Shown here: piece by piece, positions 36,117 to 48,676 of the stretch
Position numbering within the stretch: the first letter of the stretch is position 1
Layout of the letters: every line of letters begins with the position of its first letter
Assembly: GCA_022393335.1 (NCBI GenBank)
Contig: JAJEKB010021314.1
Coordinates: forward strand, 394,260-458,259
Direction of reading: 5' to 3'
Source: Macrotrachela quadricornifera
Lineage: Eukaryota; Rotifera; Eurotatoria; Philodinida; Philodinidae
Length of the DNA: 64,000 bases
Notes under the pieces: generated by a model
Told to the model about the DNA's origin: nothing
The model's input: only the letters and a program-made list of their open reading frames with translations
Database searches by the model: none
Position numbers and translations under genes: made by a program

Positions 36117-36519
36117 TGTTCTTCTTTTTGAAACCTCAGTTCTTTATAAAACAGGTTAAATATGAAAGTGTTGAAACGGTCTTAAGAATGTTTCTAAACA
36201 GGCAACGTTTAAACGTAGAAGAAAATTTTGAACGATTCTCTCACATAATGTCGAAGCTAAAACTGTAGAAAAGCGTAAGTGCCGAAAGGATAGAATGGTG
36301 AAAACAAAAGTCGAAAGTTGAAATATAGAAAATATAAATGTCGAATGTCTAAAATAAAAAAGAAGAAAACTCCATATCATATACCTTCTCATAATATTTT
36401 CAATGCTTGAAATTGGCAAAGTATTACTAAAACACGAGACTCCTATATAACCCCAGAAAAGATGATACCATCATCCAATAATGCAACATAGTACTCTTAA
36501 AAGTGTAGCAATCGGTTAA
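36117..36519. other. Spacer between two elements
   Basis: AT-rich with loose GTCGAA recurrence near 36240-36350. No gene recognised. Confidence 0.35.
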
Positions 36520-37173
36520 TCCTTTGAGTACGGATGGGTTGTTTTTCACCCACCTATTCTTCAGTAAAGAAAAGAAGTGTTTTGTTTACATTAAACTATT
36601 ACATATATAACACCATTAAGGTCATAAACAACGGTATGCGTCATCTCATACTTTTCTTTTCTTCTCTCATAATCTCTTTTCAAATATCCTGTTCTTACTG
36701 CTGAGATACAGTGAGGTTATAATTTCTCTATCCTCCTTTGATCTTTTGTTTTGCGAGAATATCCTCGTTCTCATGGAAGGATTTACGTTGTTCTTGAATT
36801 TGTAAAGCAAATCGTTTTGGTTTCAGTAGCAGAGTCTCTCTGTTCGGATAATTAATGAATAAGTCGTGGAAGATCTCCTTTTAAAACTACGTCTGAGCTG
36901 GCATCACCAAAAACTGTTCTTAGTTTTGACAATAAGACGCATATTTGCTTGTGACAGCAAAAAGAAGAATATACACTTATTGTAACACTAAAGAAAGACA
37001 TTCTCGATTCAACATCGAGTGCTTTACTTTCAAATTGCCATTATGTTTAAGATATAAAAGAAAATGTATTTTCGGTTATCATAAAGTTTTTATGTAGTCA
37101 TTCGAAGTTAAAATAAAATAAAAAGGTTTGAAAAAATGTTTTTGTGCTTGAAAAAGATTTCGTCCTGAAAGGG
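36520..37173. mobile_element. piggyBac-like non-autonomous element, 654 bp, TTAA-flanked
   Basis: The tetranucleotide TTAA flanks both sides (36516-36519 and 37174-37177), as in piggyBac insertions. The left terminus is TCCTTTGAGTACGG. The right terminus in reverse complement is CCCTTTCAGGACGA. The two match at 10 of 14 positions and resemble the CCYTTT starts of piggyBac-family ends. The interior carries no transposase frame, so mobility would have depended on an enzyme elsewhere. Confidence 0.6.
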
Positions 37174-37419
37174 TTAATAAAGTAATCTAATCTTAGCTGA
37201 CATATAAACCTTTGTTGTCAAACAAAAATGAATCAAAAACACAAGACACGTATATTGCATAAGCAAAAATAGTTGGTTTTTCTACTTTTAGATTTTTCAC
37301 AAGTATATATTATCGAATCCAATAGATATATCTATTAATGTAGATTGTAATATCTCATTCGCAACATCGTGCAAAGCTCAACGACTATTAGTCTTTAACG
37401 AAAACGTATATAGATGTAA

Positions 37420-38475
37420 CAAAAAGATAGCGAGAAAGAATATATTGGAAATGTTTTGTTCCTGGCTGCATCATGTCTGTTCACACTGATGAAAATGACA
37501 TAAACATATGTGGTGGTAAAACCAACCATGATCATCAACTAAATTCTGATCTAATTCAAACAAAATCACTTCGACAAGATATGAAGCAACGTGCATTAAA
37601 ATGAATTGCCACCGATTAGTGTAATTTATGAAGAAGAAATAGCTAAAGCATCAGTTGATCGTATGGTACTAGCTGCATTTCTAGCAAATCAAGAAATTTA
37701 TAAATGATTACAAAGTATACAAGAAGACAGGCGTTTATTTTCTTTGTTTTAGATCATACGCTATCTGCATTTCGTCGGAAACTCGCGCCTTCATTCTCTA
37801 GTTTATATTCGTTTGATATTTCTGATTTATATAAGTTAACTATCAATAAAGAAAGATTTTTCACTTTTTGATGAATCACGTGCAAGACATGAGCATCCTT
37901 TGTTATATAGGAACGATCTCCAATTAAATTTATTGCTTGATTCGCAAACGATATATACGCGTGCCATATTTTCAAAGACACCGCCACATTTTACACAAGT
38001 ATTCATTATTTATGCGATTAATTTCGATAAAAGTAAAAAAAAACTAAATACTATTTTCTGGAAATATTTGTAATTCTTTCCAGGTGTACCTTGTGTATTT
38101 GGACTGAGAATTAATAAGAAAAAAGTGCAACTTATCGACAAATGTTTTTCGAGCTCAAGCAAATAGTTGCGGAGCGTCAAAAAACAATTTTCACTTCAAA
38201 TAATATTAACCGATTTTGAAACTGAGGTTTTATCGGTTGTGAAGACAGAAGTAAGTGACCTGTGTTGATATATGGAGACTTATTCAGTTTATGCAAGCGG
38301 AAGAAAAAAATGTTCAAACAATCATTCTTCAATGGTCTTCCGTCGCGTCGAAGAAACAAAATGTACGAACAACAGGAAAACAAAAATGTATTGACACTCT
38401 TTATCAACGATATAATGATGGTTTCATCAATCCGCCGAAGCTTCTTACTGGACTGTCGTATCTAGTGGGGAATTA
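37420..38475 (+). pseudogene. FLYWCH zinc finger plus MULE transposase relic
   Basis: Blocks occur in the order known for FLYWCH/MULE proteins of bdelloids and nematodes. First is a FLYWCH finger, IYWKCFVPGC, with the paired His in TNHDHQL. RQDMKQRALK follows, then PPISVIYEEEIAKA. Next is SFDISDLYKLTINKERFF, then LFDESRARHEHPLLY, then AIFSKTPPHFTQVFIIYA. The transposase core fragment ILTDFETEVLSVV has the expected catalytic Asp, and VDIWRLIQFM matches the FHFTQSIWR-type helix. Stops and frameshifts occur between nearly all blocks (for example after RALK, after EIYK and after RFFTF). Not functional. Confidence 0.75.
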
Positions 38476-38612
38476 AACATAGTTATAACCTTATATCAAT
38501 AAAATTTCGTTCCTTAACTCAGAGCTTTTCGACATTTTATCTTTATTAATTGTATATTTTCTTTTCTATTAATATGAGCTTCTCAATAAAATAAATTTAG
38601 CGATTTTACTTC

Positions 38613-39150
38613 TATCAAAATTTTTTACGTAGGTGAAGTAAGCACCAGATTCAAGTAATTCCAGCCCGGATTCGCCCAGATAGCGTTCCAAAGCGTTCCA
38701 GAAGAGTTCCAAGTGCAACTCGACGAGTTCTATCCAATGAAGAAATCAGATTCTCGGTAGCTCAAAAAAATTTTTCCGAAAAATGCAAAATACTCATTTT
38801 TTTACTATAGGAAATACGGTAACATTGGAGTATTTTCAGCCCGGATTCGCTCAGAAAGCGTTCCAGAGCGTTCCATACGACTTCCAAATACAACTCGACG
38901 AGCTCTATCCACTGGTGTACTCAGATTTTCGTTATCATAAAATAATTTTTTTTTACCCTCACTAGCGACATCTATCAGCCGAAAATTTTACTTCACGATA
39001 ACGAAAATCTGAGTACACGAGTGAATAGAGCTCGTCGAGTTGTACTTGGAACTCTTCTGGAACGCTTTGGAACGCTATCTGGGCGAATTGGGACTGGAAT
39101 TACTCGAATCTGGTGCTTACTTCACCTACGTAAATTTTTTCTTTTGATGA
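38613..39150. mobile_element. Foldback element with about 130-bp arms and an internal third copy
   Basis: The left arm (from TTTTTTACGTAGGTGAAGTA near 38621) and the right arm (reverse complement from about 39145) are nearly identical over about 130 bases. They include AGCACCAGATTC, CGCCCAGATAGCGTTCCAAA and CAACTCGACGAG. A third, more diverged copy in the left-arm orientation lies at about 38826-38935 (CGCTCAGAAAGCGTTCCAGA). There is no coding frame. High arm identity suggests recent activity or arm conversion. Confidence 0.75.
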
Positions 39151-40837
<1,687 letters not shown>

Positions 40838-41002
40838 TGCTGAACGAGACTAACGCTTTATGAAATTGCTATATGCTGTCCTCATTTTATACCAATATTC
40901 TTCACCCTCACCCTCATCCTCTTCATCACCAGTACCATCATCATCACTAGTATCGTCACCAACACAATTGTTTATCATCACTAATACCATCACCATTCTT
41001 TA

Positions 41003-41092
41003 GTCCTGTTAGTTCTGTTAGTTCCGTTAGCCCCGCTAGTCCCGTTAGTCCTGTTAGTTCTGTTAGTCCCGTTAGCCCCGCTAGCTCCCTAG
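41003..41092 (-). repeat. Second 9-bp minisatellite array, inverted
   Basis: Units GTTAGTCCC and GCTAGCCCC-type, the reverse complement of the array at 40163-40447, about ten copies. One isolated unit pair persists at 41153-41172. Confidence 0.9.
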
Positions 41093-41490
41093 TTCATTAA
41101 AAAAAGGATACTATATATATGATATATACCTATACTGAATTCCAGAATTTTTTAGTCCCGCTGGTCCGTTATTTCAAACTGAAATTGAATGATTTTTTTC
41201 GGTTAAAATTCAGATTGAAATTAAATAGCCCATTATATGCGAAAATTAGTGAAAAGAAAGTTTAAAAAAGACTTTTTGCCGAAAATTCTTGATAGAAGGC
41301 TTTTTTTAAGTTTTGATAATCTAAAAGACAATAGTTTGACTCGAACTTTTACGCCGATTCCAAGTAATTATTTTCTTAACACGTTCATTTTAGTTCGAAT
41401 AAGTCCATAATTTGACACCCCTTCTAACAAAAAGAGCTTGTAATACAGTGTGAAGCTTTGCTATAAAAGTCCACCGATTTTTAACAATAA

Positions 41491-41767
41491 CGGTTCCGTC
41501 TTTTTATTTCGTGTTTCTGAAAACTGCGATTCAAAATTTTAGTCTACTCCGAAGTTATACGCGGACTTTTTTCCTTCGAAATCCGCACAAAAACACGTCA
41601 CGCTGTCCACTAAGGGTGTTTTTCCGCGGGAAAAAGTCGAAAACACCCGTATTGTCCGCAAAGAAACACGCTTAGTAGACAATGTGGCATGTTTTTGTAC
41701 GGTTTCTAAATGAAAAAAGTCAGCCGGAAACTTTGGATTTCAAAAAAGAAATAAAAAGGCTGAACCG
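41491..41767. mobile_element. Small foldback MITE
   Basis: The two halves are inverted copies: CGGTTCCGTCTTTTTATTTC at the left against CGGTTCAGCCTTTTTATTTC in reverse complement at the right. Inner blocks match CCGCACAAAAACACGTCACG and CCGTACAAAAACATGCCACA. Identity is about 75-80% by eye. The dyad centre is near 41635. No open frame. Confidence 0.6.
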
Positions 41768-42317
41768 ATTTCGCTAACAGTTCGCGAACTTTATTTAATA
41801 AAACTTTTCAAAATTTTTCCGACAAACTCTCGATGGACCACATAGTCGATTTGGTGAGATATCTGCTGAAGGTGCAAAACAGTTTCATCCACAAATTTTC
41901 ATGGAAATAAAAATTATAAAGATTTTAATGGAATACGTAAAAAACACAAATATATTTTGTAAGCGAATAAATAAGATATTCATTTGCTTAACTATTAAAC
42001 ATATATCATGTGGTATTTTCCTTTCGTTCTCCTTTATTAGTTTCTCTTTTCACGCGTCACATATATGTGGGTTTTTTCCCTCTCTCTCTTTATGTGTTAT
42101 CTTCTCATATGTATTGTTCAATGGATTTTTCCATTTTCTTTCTACGGATATTTCCGACGCTAACGGATCATCCATCCTCTATACAGACAGCGATTTTCTA
42201 TCAATAAACAGATTTCGTATAGCCACTGAATATCAGTCGATAAGACTATAACACATGTACGATAGATAATTTTGTTTACAATTAAGAGTTTTCTAAATAT
42301 TGACTTATTTTGATTAA
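41768..42317. other. Spacer
   Basis: Open frames here (41901-42251) are pyrimidine-rich and domainless. Nothing convincing. Confidence 0.35.
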
Positions 42318-43773
42318 GATGGTACTATTCCAACAATGCGATCAGAAGGTGGTCCATCATATCGTGTAATTTCATCATTACATGATTATGAAAAGTTTTT
42401 AGAAGATAATGATCATAACATGATTGGTTTGTTTTATACAAATTGAAAAAGAAAAAATATAATTTTAATATTATCTTAAATAGGTTATTTCGATAGTGAT
42501 TCACACTCATTAAAAACTGATCTTGTTGAAGCTGCTGATCAATTATCTGAAAAATTTCGTTTTGTTTATACAACAGCTAAAGAAGTTCTTGAAACAATCT
42601 GGTCATTCAAAGTATAAAATTATTTTAAATATTTTAAAATTATTTTTATTTTTGTAGTAAAATTGTTATTCATCAACCAAAACGATTACAATCAGAATTT
42701 GAAGATGCTTTCTTTGTTGTTGAAGGTGTTGGTGATAAAATCGAATCATATATTCAAGAAAAAAATGTAAAATATTATTTTTCTTCTTAATTGAAATCTA
42801 TACATGCAATTTTCTTTTAGTCATGGTGTTGTCGGACATCGTACACTATCAAATATTAATGATTATTTCAAACCAACTGTTGTTGTTTCTTATAATGTTG
42901 ATTATGTTTGTGATACAAAGGGTACAAACCATGTCCGTTATCGTATATTAAAAGTTACGAAAAAATTAGCTGATGAACATGTTAAAGTTCGTTTTGCTGT
43001 AAGTAATACTGAAGAATTTCGTCATGAATTAAATGAAATTGGAATAAATGGTATTGAGAAAGATGGAAAATATGTTCTTGTTCGTGGCGCAGCTGATCAA
43101 AAATATAAAATGTCAGGAAATTTTAGTTATGAAGCACTTGAAGAATTCGTGCATCAAATTCTTGATGACAAACTTGAACCATATTTAAAATTACAAGCTA
43201 TTCCAGAACAAACTGGTTATGTTAAAGTTGTTGTAGGAAAGAATTTTGATGAAATTATTAATGATAATTCAGAAGATGTACTCATTTAATTTTATGCACC
43301 TTGGAATGGTTATTGTTAAGATTAATTGAGCGTTTTATTGGAAATAAAATTTTATCGTTTGTTTTTGTTTAGTATTTCACTTGCTCCTAAATATGTTGAA
43401 TTAGCTAGGAAATTGAAAAAAGAATGAAATATTGTTATGTAAGATAAAATAAATATCTTCAATTTTTTATAAAGACTTTTTTTACTAGTGTTAAAATGAA
43501 TGCTACTAAAAATGATGTTTCAAGACAATATGAAGTTCAAAGATTTCCAACAGTTTATTTCACACCTAAGAATAGTAAAACTAATCCACGAAAATATGAG
43601 GTTACATTATTTTTATATATATATATATGTTTCTAATAAATTTCTTTTAGGGTACACGTACAGTTGATGATTTTATCGAATATTTAGTTAAAGAAGCTAC
43701 TGAACCTCTTAATAGTTATGATTGCGATGGATTAAAGGAGAAGGATAAAAAGACAATGGATGATGAACTTTAA
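42318..43773 (+). pseudogene. Protein disulfide isomerase (ERp57/PDIA3-like) pseudogene, 5'-truncated
   Basis: The thioredoxin-like b and b' domains and most of the second catalytic a' domain can be read across small introns: GGPSYRVISSLHDYEKFLE, MIG/YFDSDS, FEDAFFVVEGVGDKIESYIQ, then a 161-codon open exon at 42804-43289 ending YVKVVVGKNFDEIIN. The first catalytic domain is absent. In the second, the WCGHC active site reads WNGYC, so the first catalytic Cys is gone. Stops replace conserved codons just before FYAPW, just after the active site and in KKE-stop-NIV. The frame ends in DDEL, an ER-retrieval signal variant. Introns persist, so this arose by DNA duplication rather than retroposition. 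Confidence 0.85.
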
Positions 43774-44377
43774 ATGAACAACAATATTATTTTTTGATCA
43801 GTTTTATTTTCATTTTAGCTCTGCTTTGTTATCATTATACTCATTTTTCTCATTCTATCTGTTATTTATACTTGTAGGTTAGAGTGTATGGTTTTTTTTC
43901 TCGCTTTATTGGTTTACCTCATTTAACAAAAACAAATAAACTACCTGCTACTGTTCGCTTTTACTCATACCAAATGGAACATGTTTAACAAACAAGACAA
44001 TTTTCTGTTTATCGTTGACCTGATATTTCTTTTTGATAGATATTAAAAAACATTCTGATCTGTTTTCTTTTTGTTCTGTTTGCTAAGAGAATATTTGATA
44101 TTAATAAAAAAGCAAAGATTTATTTTGATAAAATTCTCAATTGAATATATTAAAATTGTAATAATGAAAGAAGATTCGTGGTTGCTTATGTTCTCTTTTG
44201 TAGCTATGCTTTCTTCTCAAATAAATTCTATTAATGATCTATCGTATCGTCATATTCAAGTTGAGGCAGAAAAAACGTCAATTGGATTCAAGTGAAAAGA
44301 AAAATGTTATTGTTAAGAGATTGAAAATTGTTTAGGAAAAAGAAATCAAATAGAGTTTTGATCAATCATCGAATGTG
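43774..44377. other. Spacer
   Basis: One short frame (44158-44295) begins MKEDSWLLMFSFVAMLSSQI, which resembles a signal peptide, but it is too short and isolated to call. Confidence 0.35.
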
Positions 44378-44449
44378 ATGAATTCTGGCGATTTACCAAA
44401 TGAAATCTATCGAGAAATATTTGATTATTTATGTCCATGGAATATTATA
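44378..44449 (+). pseudogene. F-box gene 5' fragment, interrupted by mariner
   Basis: Starts MNSGDLPNEIYREIFDYLCP and continues WNIIL. LPNEIYREIFDYL is a good F-box helix start, of the kind that begins the many bdelloid F-box/LRR genes. The frame is cut at a TA by the left end of the mariner element (TTAGGTTGTTAAC at 44450). No continuation is found on the far side, where unrelated sequence begins. Confidence 0.55.
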
Positions 44450-45353
44450 TTAGGTTGTTAACAAAATTTTATTTTAATTTTTTAACTTCAACAATACAAC
44501 TAGCTTTCAGTTATATATACATCACTACTATCTATGACTTATCGCCAATGCTCGGGTAGAGATAGGATCCCGCGCTCGTAGAAGTCCTTGAACTTTTGAC
44601 CAAAGAAGTTGGCAATATTCATTTTCACGTCGTTGTCATCGTTGAACTTTTGCTCACGCAAATGATGAAAAAGAGAACGAAACAAATAGTAGTTCGTTGG
44701 TGCCAAGTCAGTAGAATAAGGTGGATGAAGAACGATAATCCATCCAAGCTTCAATAATTTTTCGTAGGTCGACTTTGCAACATGGGGTCGGGCATTGTCA
44801 TGCAAATAGTAAATTCGATCTTACTTTCCCTTGAGTTTTTCGGCAACCCGGTTCAATGGTTGACAGTAGAGGTCAGCAGTGATGGTACAACCATTTGGAA
44901 GAATTTCCCAGTGAATAATCGCATTGTCACCCTGCCAAACGTTCAGCATCACCTTCTTGGGATGCAGATCAGGCTTAGATGTTGCTACGCCTATCTAACC
45001 AGCGCTAAGCCATTGGCGTCTGTGCGTGTAGTTGATATATAACACCCACTTCTCATCATCAGTAATAAGATTGCGGAGCCATTGGTAGTTGCGGTAAGAT
45101 GTCATTAAATCCATACAAGCATCAATCCGGTGTTATAGCTAATGTGGTGATAACTCGTGGAATATCCAAACTCCATATTTCTATGTCTTGCCTAATTCGT
45201 TCAGATATTTTTTCACTGCAACATAAGAGTACCCAAGATGCTCTGCTAAGCACTATAAAGTCAATCAAGAATCTTGTTCGATAAGCTGCTTTAAGAGATT
45301 CACACGCACTTCCAGTGGTCTACCGGGTCGAGGGAAATCGTCGTGTTCTAAGT
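44450..45353 (-). mobile_element. mariner element, dead and truncated at its 5' end
   Basis: Mariner transposase on the minus strand, followed from about 45340 to 44510. The landmarks are PGRPLEVRVNLLKQLIEQ, a second helix-turn-helix piece, LITDDEKWVLYIN (first catalytic Asp), HDNARPHVAKSTYEK (second) and HPPYSTDLAPTNYYLFRSL (third, DD34D spacing). LPEHWR follows near the end. Stops interrupt at least five places, including after LPEHWR. The left terminus TTAGGTTG is mariner-like and follows a TA. The first 50 or so residues and the right terminus are missing, replaced by the 45356-46105 element. Confidence 0.85.
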
Positions 45354-45355
45354 TA

Positions 45356-46105
45356 CATAAGGCACTACAAAAGTTTTTTCACCCGGCTCTTCTAAAAGGC
45401 GCAGTCTGAGTTTAAGTATTTTGTTATAATGCTTAGGCATATTTAGGATTATAGGCAAAGTTTCAGACCTTTAAGTCTTGTACTTCGCTATGATCCATCA
45501 TTGCCTTTATGTAGGTGCACGCAACCTGCTAATGCCTGACTCATCATAAGTAGAAGAACTTTGCATTTCAGTTTTTGATTCCTAAATACATTTAATTCAA
45601 GTATCGAAATATTTCAGAAGATGCAGCGTGAAAAGCTCTACAATTTGCAGATGATAGTTTTATTTTAATTGTGCCCTTTTTATTTTAAAAATAAAATCAA
45701 AACTCTCTGCACTACCTATTGCAGCGTCGAGTGTTGGTCACTTAGTACACTACTTATTCTGAAAGAAAAAGTACATAATCAACATAGGCTTTATATTGTA
45801 GATTGTAGAGCTTCTCACCCTGTATCTTCTGGTATATTTTGTTTTTATTTTTATAGAATGTTTTTAAGAATCAAAATATGAAATTCAAAGTTTTGTCATT
45901 TATTATAAGTCATGCGTTATGTAGCCTATAAAAAATGACATGCTACTCGCGTAAAAGAAATAGAAAATTACGGCAAAGTATAAGACATAGAGACCTGAAA
46001 TGTTGCACATATTCCTAAATATGTCTAAGCATTATAACAGAATACTTGAATACAAAATGAGACTTTTAGAAGAACCGGGCGAAAAAACTTTTGTAGTGCC
46101 CTATG
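45356..46105. mobile_element. 750-bp TA-flanked element with about 240-bp inverted ends
   Basis: The left end CATAAGGCACTACAAAAGTT and the right end in reverse complement CATAGGGCACTACAAAAGTT begin inverted arms that can be aligned for about 240 bases (shared CCCGG.TCTTCTAAAAG and GTTATAATGCTTAG.CATAT). TA flanks both ends (45354-45355 and 46106-46107). There is no transposase frame. It abuts the broken 5' side of the mariner gene, so it either inserted there or was brought there by a deletion. Confidence 0.75.
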
Positions 46106-46109
46106 TATT

Positions 46110-46593
46110 AGAGAAATTCGTTACAATGATGGAGATATTGAACTTATTAAATCTGATTTATCTAAACAAATTATATTTCCAAATGGTTCAAAACAAGAAA
46201 TAAGTTCTGATGGTCATTGTATATATACAAATACAACTGAAACTAAATATCTAGATGGTACACATATATATCAATTTACAAATGGACAAATTAAAAAACA
46301 TTTACCTGATGGAGAACAAGAACATATTTTATCTAATAAAACAAAAAATATTTATTTAACTGATGAAACAATTATGTCAATAAAAACTAATAGAGAAAAT
46401 TTTCTTCAACATCTAAATTCAAACAAAAGAAGTTCATACAGATACATATAAAAGAAAAATTTTTCCTAATGGAAAAATTTTAACAGGATTTAATACAGGT
46501 GAACAAGTACGATATGCAAATGGAAAAATTTAAATTAAAGATACACTCAACAATATTGTTCTTGTAAATGAAACTTCAGCAAGTAATAATTAA
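46110..46593 (+). pseudogene. CPAP/SAS-4/TCP10 C-terminal (G-box) fragment
   Basis: The translation matches the repetitive beta-sheet TCP10 domain of centriole proteins of the CPAP (CENPJ) family: IIFPNGSKQEISSDG, YQFTNGQIKKHLPDGEQEH, then after a frameshift near 46420 EVHTDTYKRKIFPNGKI, then RYANGKI-stop-IKDTLNN. The PNG/PDG/NG repeats spaced by about 17-22 residues are characteristic. In living cells the domain binds the STIL/Ana2 partner during centriole assembly (established knowledge). Here only the C-terminus is present, with one frameshift and one nonsense codon, and its left edge meets the TA element. It is a dead fragment. Confidence 0.75.
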
Positions 46594-46594
46594 A

Positions 46595-46600
46595 AATAAA
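46595..46600 (+). promoter_or_regulatory. AATAAA after the CPAP-like fragment
   Basis: The polyadenylation hexamer immediately follows the last stop of the fragment, supporting that the true 3' end of the ancestral gene is retained. Confidence 0.45.
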
Positions 46601-46815
46601 TGCAGAAAACCTCGGATTTAAATCCGAGTGTTATGTGTACTAAAGAGAAATTTGTACTGAAGATAAAAGTGAAAATGATCGATGACAGATTGGTTTTGAT
46701 CAACTTGTGTAAAGTAGAAATCGAGTTTTAGGAAAAATGAATTTCTAGGATAATTAAGATGTCTAGACACTTTGTGATGACTTATCTGTCTAGAGAAAAT
46801 TAATCCATTACAAAG

Positions 46816-47006
46816 ACATTCACTGTCCGTCTAGAGGAATTATCCATCAATAATAATGTTTCAGTTGAACCTAGATTTATTAAGTTAGTAAATATTCTTG
46901 AAAATCACACAACATTAGAAAGCCTTTCAATTTCTTTTTACTCGATTAAAAATGATACCAAATCTGGTTTGGGAAAAGACAAATCTATTGTACTTATAGG
47001 ATTAAG
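46816..47006 (+). pseudogene. Leucine-rich repeat fragment
   Basis: An open stretch reads VRLEELSINNNVSVEPRFIK followed by LVNILENHTTLESLSISF. This has the leucine spacing of ribonuclease-inhibitor-type repeats as found in NLR-like rotifer proteins. It ends at a plausible donor (AG|GTAAAT at 47007). No flanking exon was found, so I take it as a gene fragment. Confidence 0.45.
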
Positions 47007-48676
47007 GTAAATGCTTATTACCTTTTCACATTTTTTATAGTACTTAAAAGTATTCTTTTAGTCAAAATGTATGAAAACTACTCAAAAAGGTTCACTTACA
47101 AGTACTTCGTTCTGCGAAAAAAACAACTTTTGAAAGTATTAAAAAGTTGGTTTTTGTCTACTTATTTTCTACATGGGCAGTACAGAAATTAATACACCTA
47201 ATTTACACAACCATAAAAGATTGCTAATAATAATAGATAAAATTAATTCACTATACCACGTATACATATACTCAAGTTTATAAGTATAACTGAAAGGTGT
47301 ATAGTAATATTTTATGTTTCTGTAGCCTGGATATAATTGGCAATGTATTAGTTTCTGTACTAGTAATGACCATCATAAACATCTTGAAAAGGTCGAATAT
47401 TTTACTGTTGGTTATTTTGATTAAATAAAATTTTCAACGAAAATTGCATATCTTCTCTCATTTTGATTTACTAATCTCGAGTTAATTCATATACGTGCAG
47501 TCAAATCCAAACCGAATATTGTATTTCAAGATGTAAAAATGGCTAAAAATGACTCAGAGTGGATCAAAGTAGACAAGAAAAAAAGTATTTAATTCTTTTA
47601 ATAATAATTTTAGTTCTCAAACGGGTCATAGCGTAAATTTCCAATATCCTGATTGCGGAAAAAGTAAAAAGAAATGTCGGGATCTGTGCCAATGAAACTG
47701 GAATAATCAATGAAAGTGTTAGATCAATTAAAGTCCTTAATCCGAAAAATCCTATTGTTAAAAATAGATTTCTTCGCTATTTGGCAAGTAATAAATTGAA
47801 AACAGGAATGGTAGCTCTATGTATTATTGTCGACGATACGAATATAATTCTATCCATAATGGAAGATAATCGACTACAATCTCGATATGCAATATTGCTG
47901 GTATTTAGAGGGGAGCTATTATTGAAGCTACTCTACGTAGTTCAGTACCAGGAATTGGAAGTTTCGTCGGTGGTTTCGTAGGAGATATTATTTTTGGCTG
48001 CATTGGTAGTAAATTGGGAACCTTATTCTGTAGCTTATTCCCGGATATTGCTGAGGATATCGGAGCATCAATACTGTTGTATTTACCATTGGTTTATGGC
48101 AGTAACAAAGCTATTGGAAATCCTCTACCAAAATTATGAAATTGATAATGAGACAGGAATACCTTTGTCGACATATCCAATCGTAAATCCATACGAGCCG
48201 CTTCCTTCAAATTGTTCTTAACAGAATTTTTTACATTTTCTATGTTATATATGTATATATAAAAAGGAATATTTTCTGCTTTAAACAGTTTATTCGAATC
48301 TTTTCTGGAATGAATGGACTGACCATACTATTTTTGTACGCACTTCACTCAATTTCGGGAACTCGATTCTTATATAATGTAAGAGGTCAAATCAACTTTG
48401 TGGAATAGGATGACTGCTCTTGTGAACGAACGTTTACGTATGATGAAATACGACTGTAATACGTATCCGAACTACATAAGCGAAGAGTATTATTGGTACA
48501 CGAATATTCAGTTATTATATTATTTAGACGTGCACTTTCATCTATAAAGAGAATGGATAATAGTTTTTCTCACATAAAACTGAATATTAAAAATAAATAT
48601 TTATTGAAAAGGTCTGATTTATTGACACTCAAGACTAAATAGTTACCGAAAATTTTTCAAACAACATTCAAATGGA
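47007..48676. other. Mostly non-coding, with one glycine-rich fragment
   Basis: At 47907-48139 (+) a frame reads GAIIEATLRSSVPGIGSFVG followed by GFVGDIIFGCIGSKLGTLF, a glycine-zipper-like hydrophobic pattern. It is bounded upstream by a stop and downstream by TGA. An overlapping frame at 47781-47981 may be its shifted upstream part (KTGMVALCIIVDDTNIILS). Probably a frameshifted relic of a small protein of unknown family. AAGTACTT-type motifs lie near 46995-47110. Confidence 0.35.

Noticed and set aside
41901..42251. 116-codon plus-strand frame with hydrophobic runs
   Set aside because: The Phe/Ser-rich translation comes from pyrimidine-rich DNA; no start context or homology recognised.
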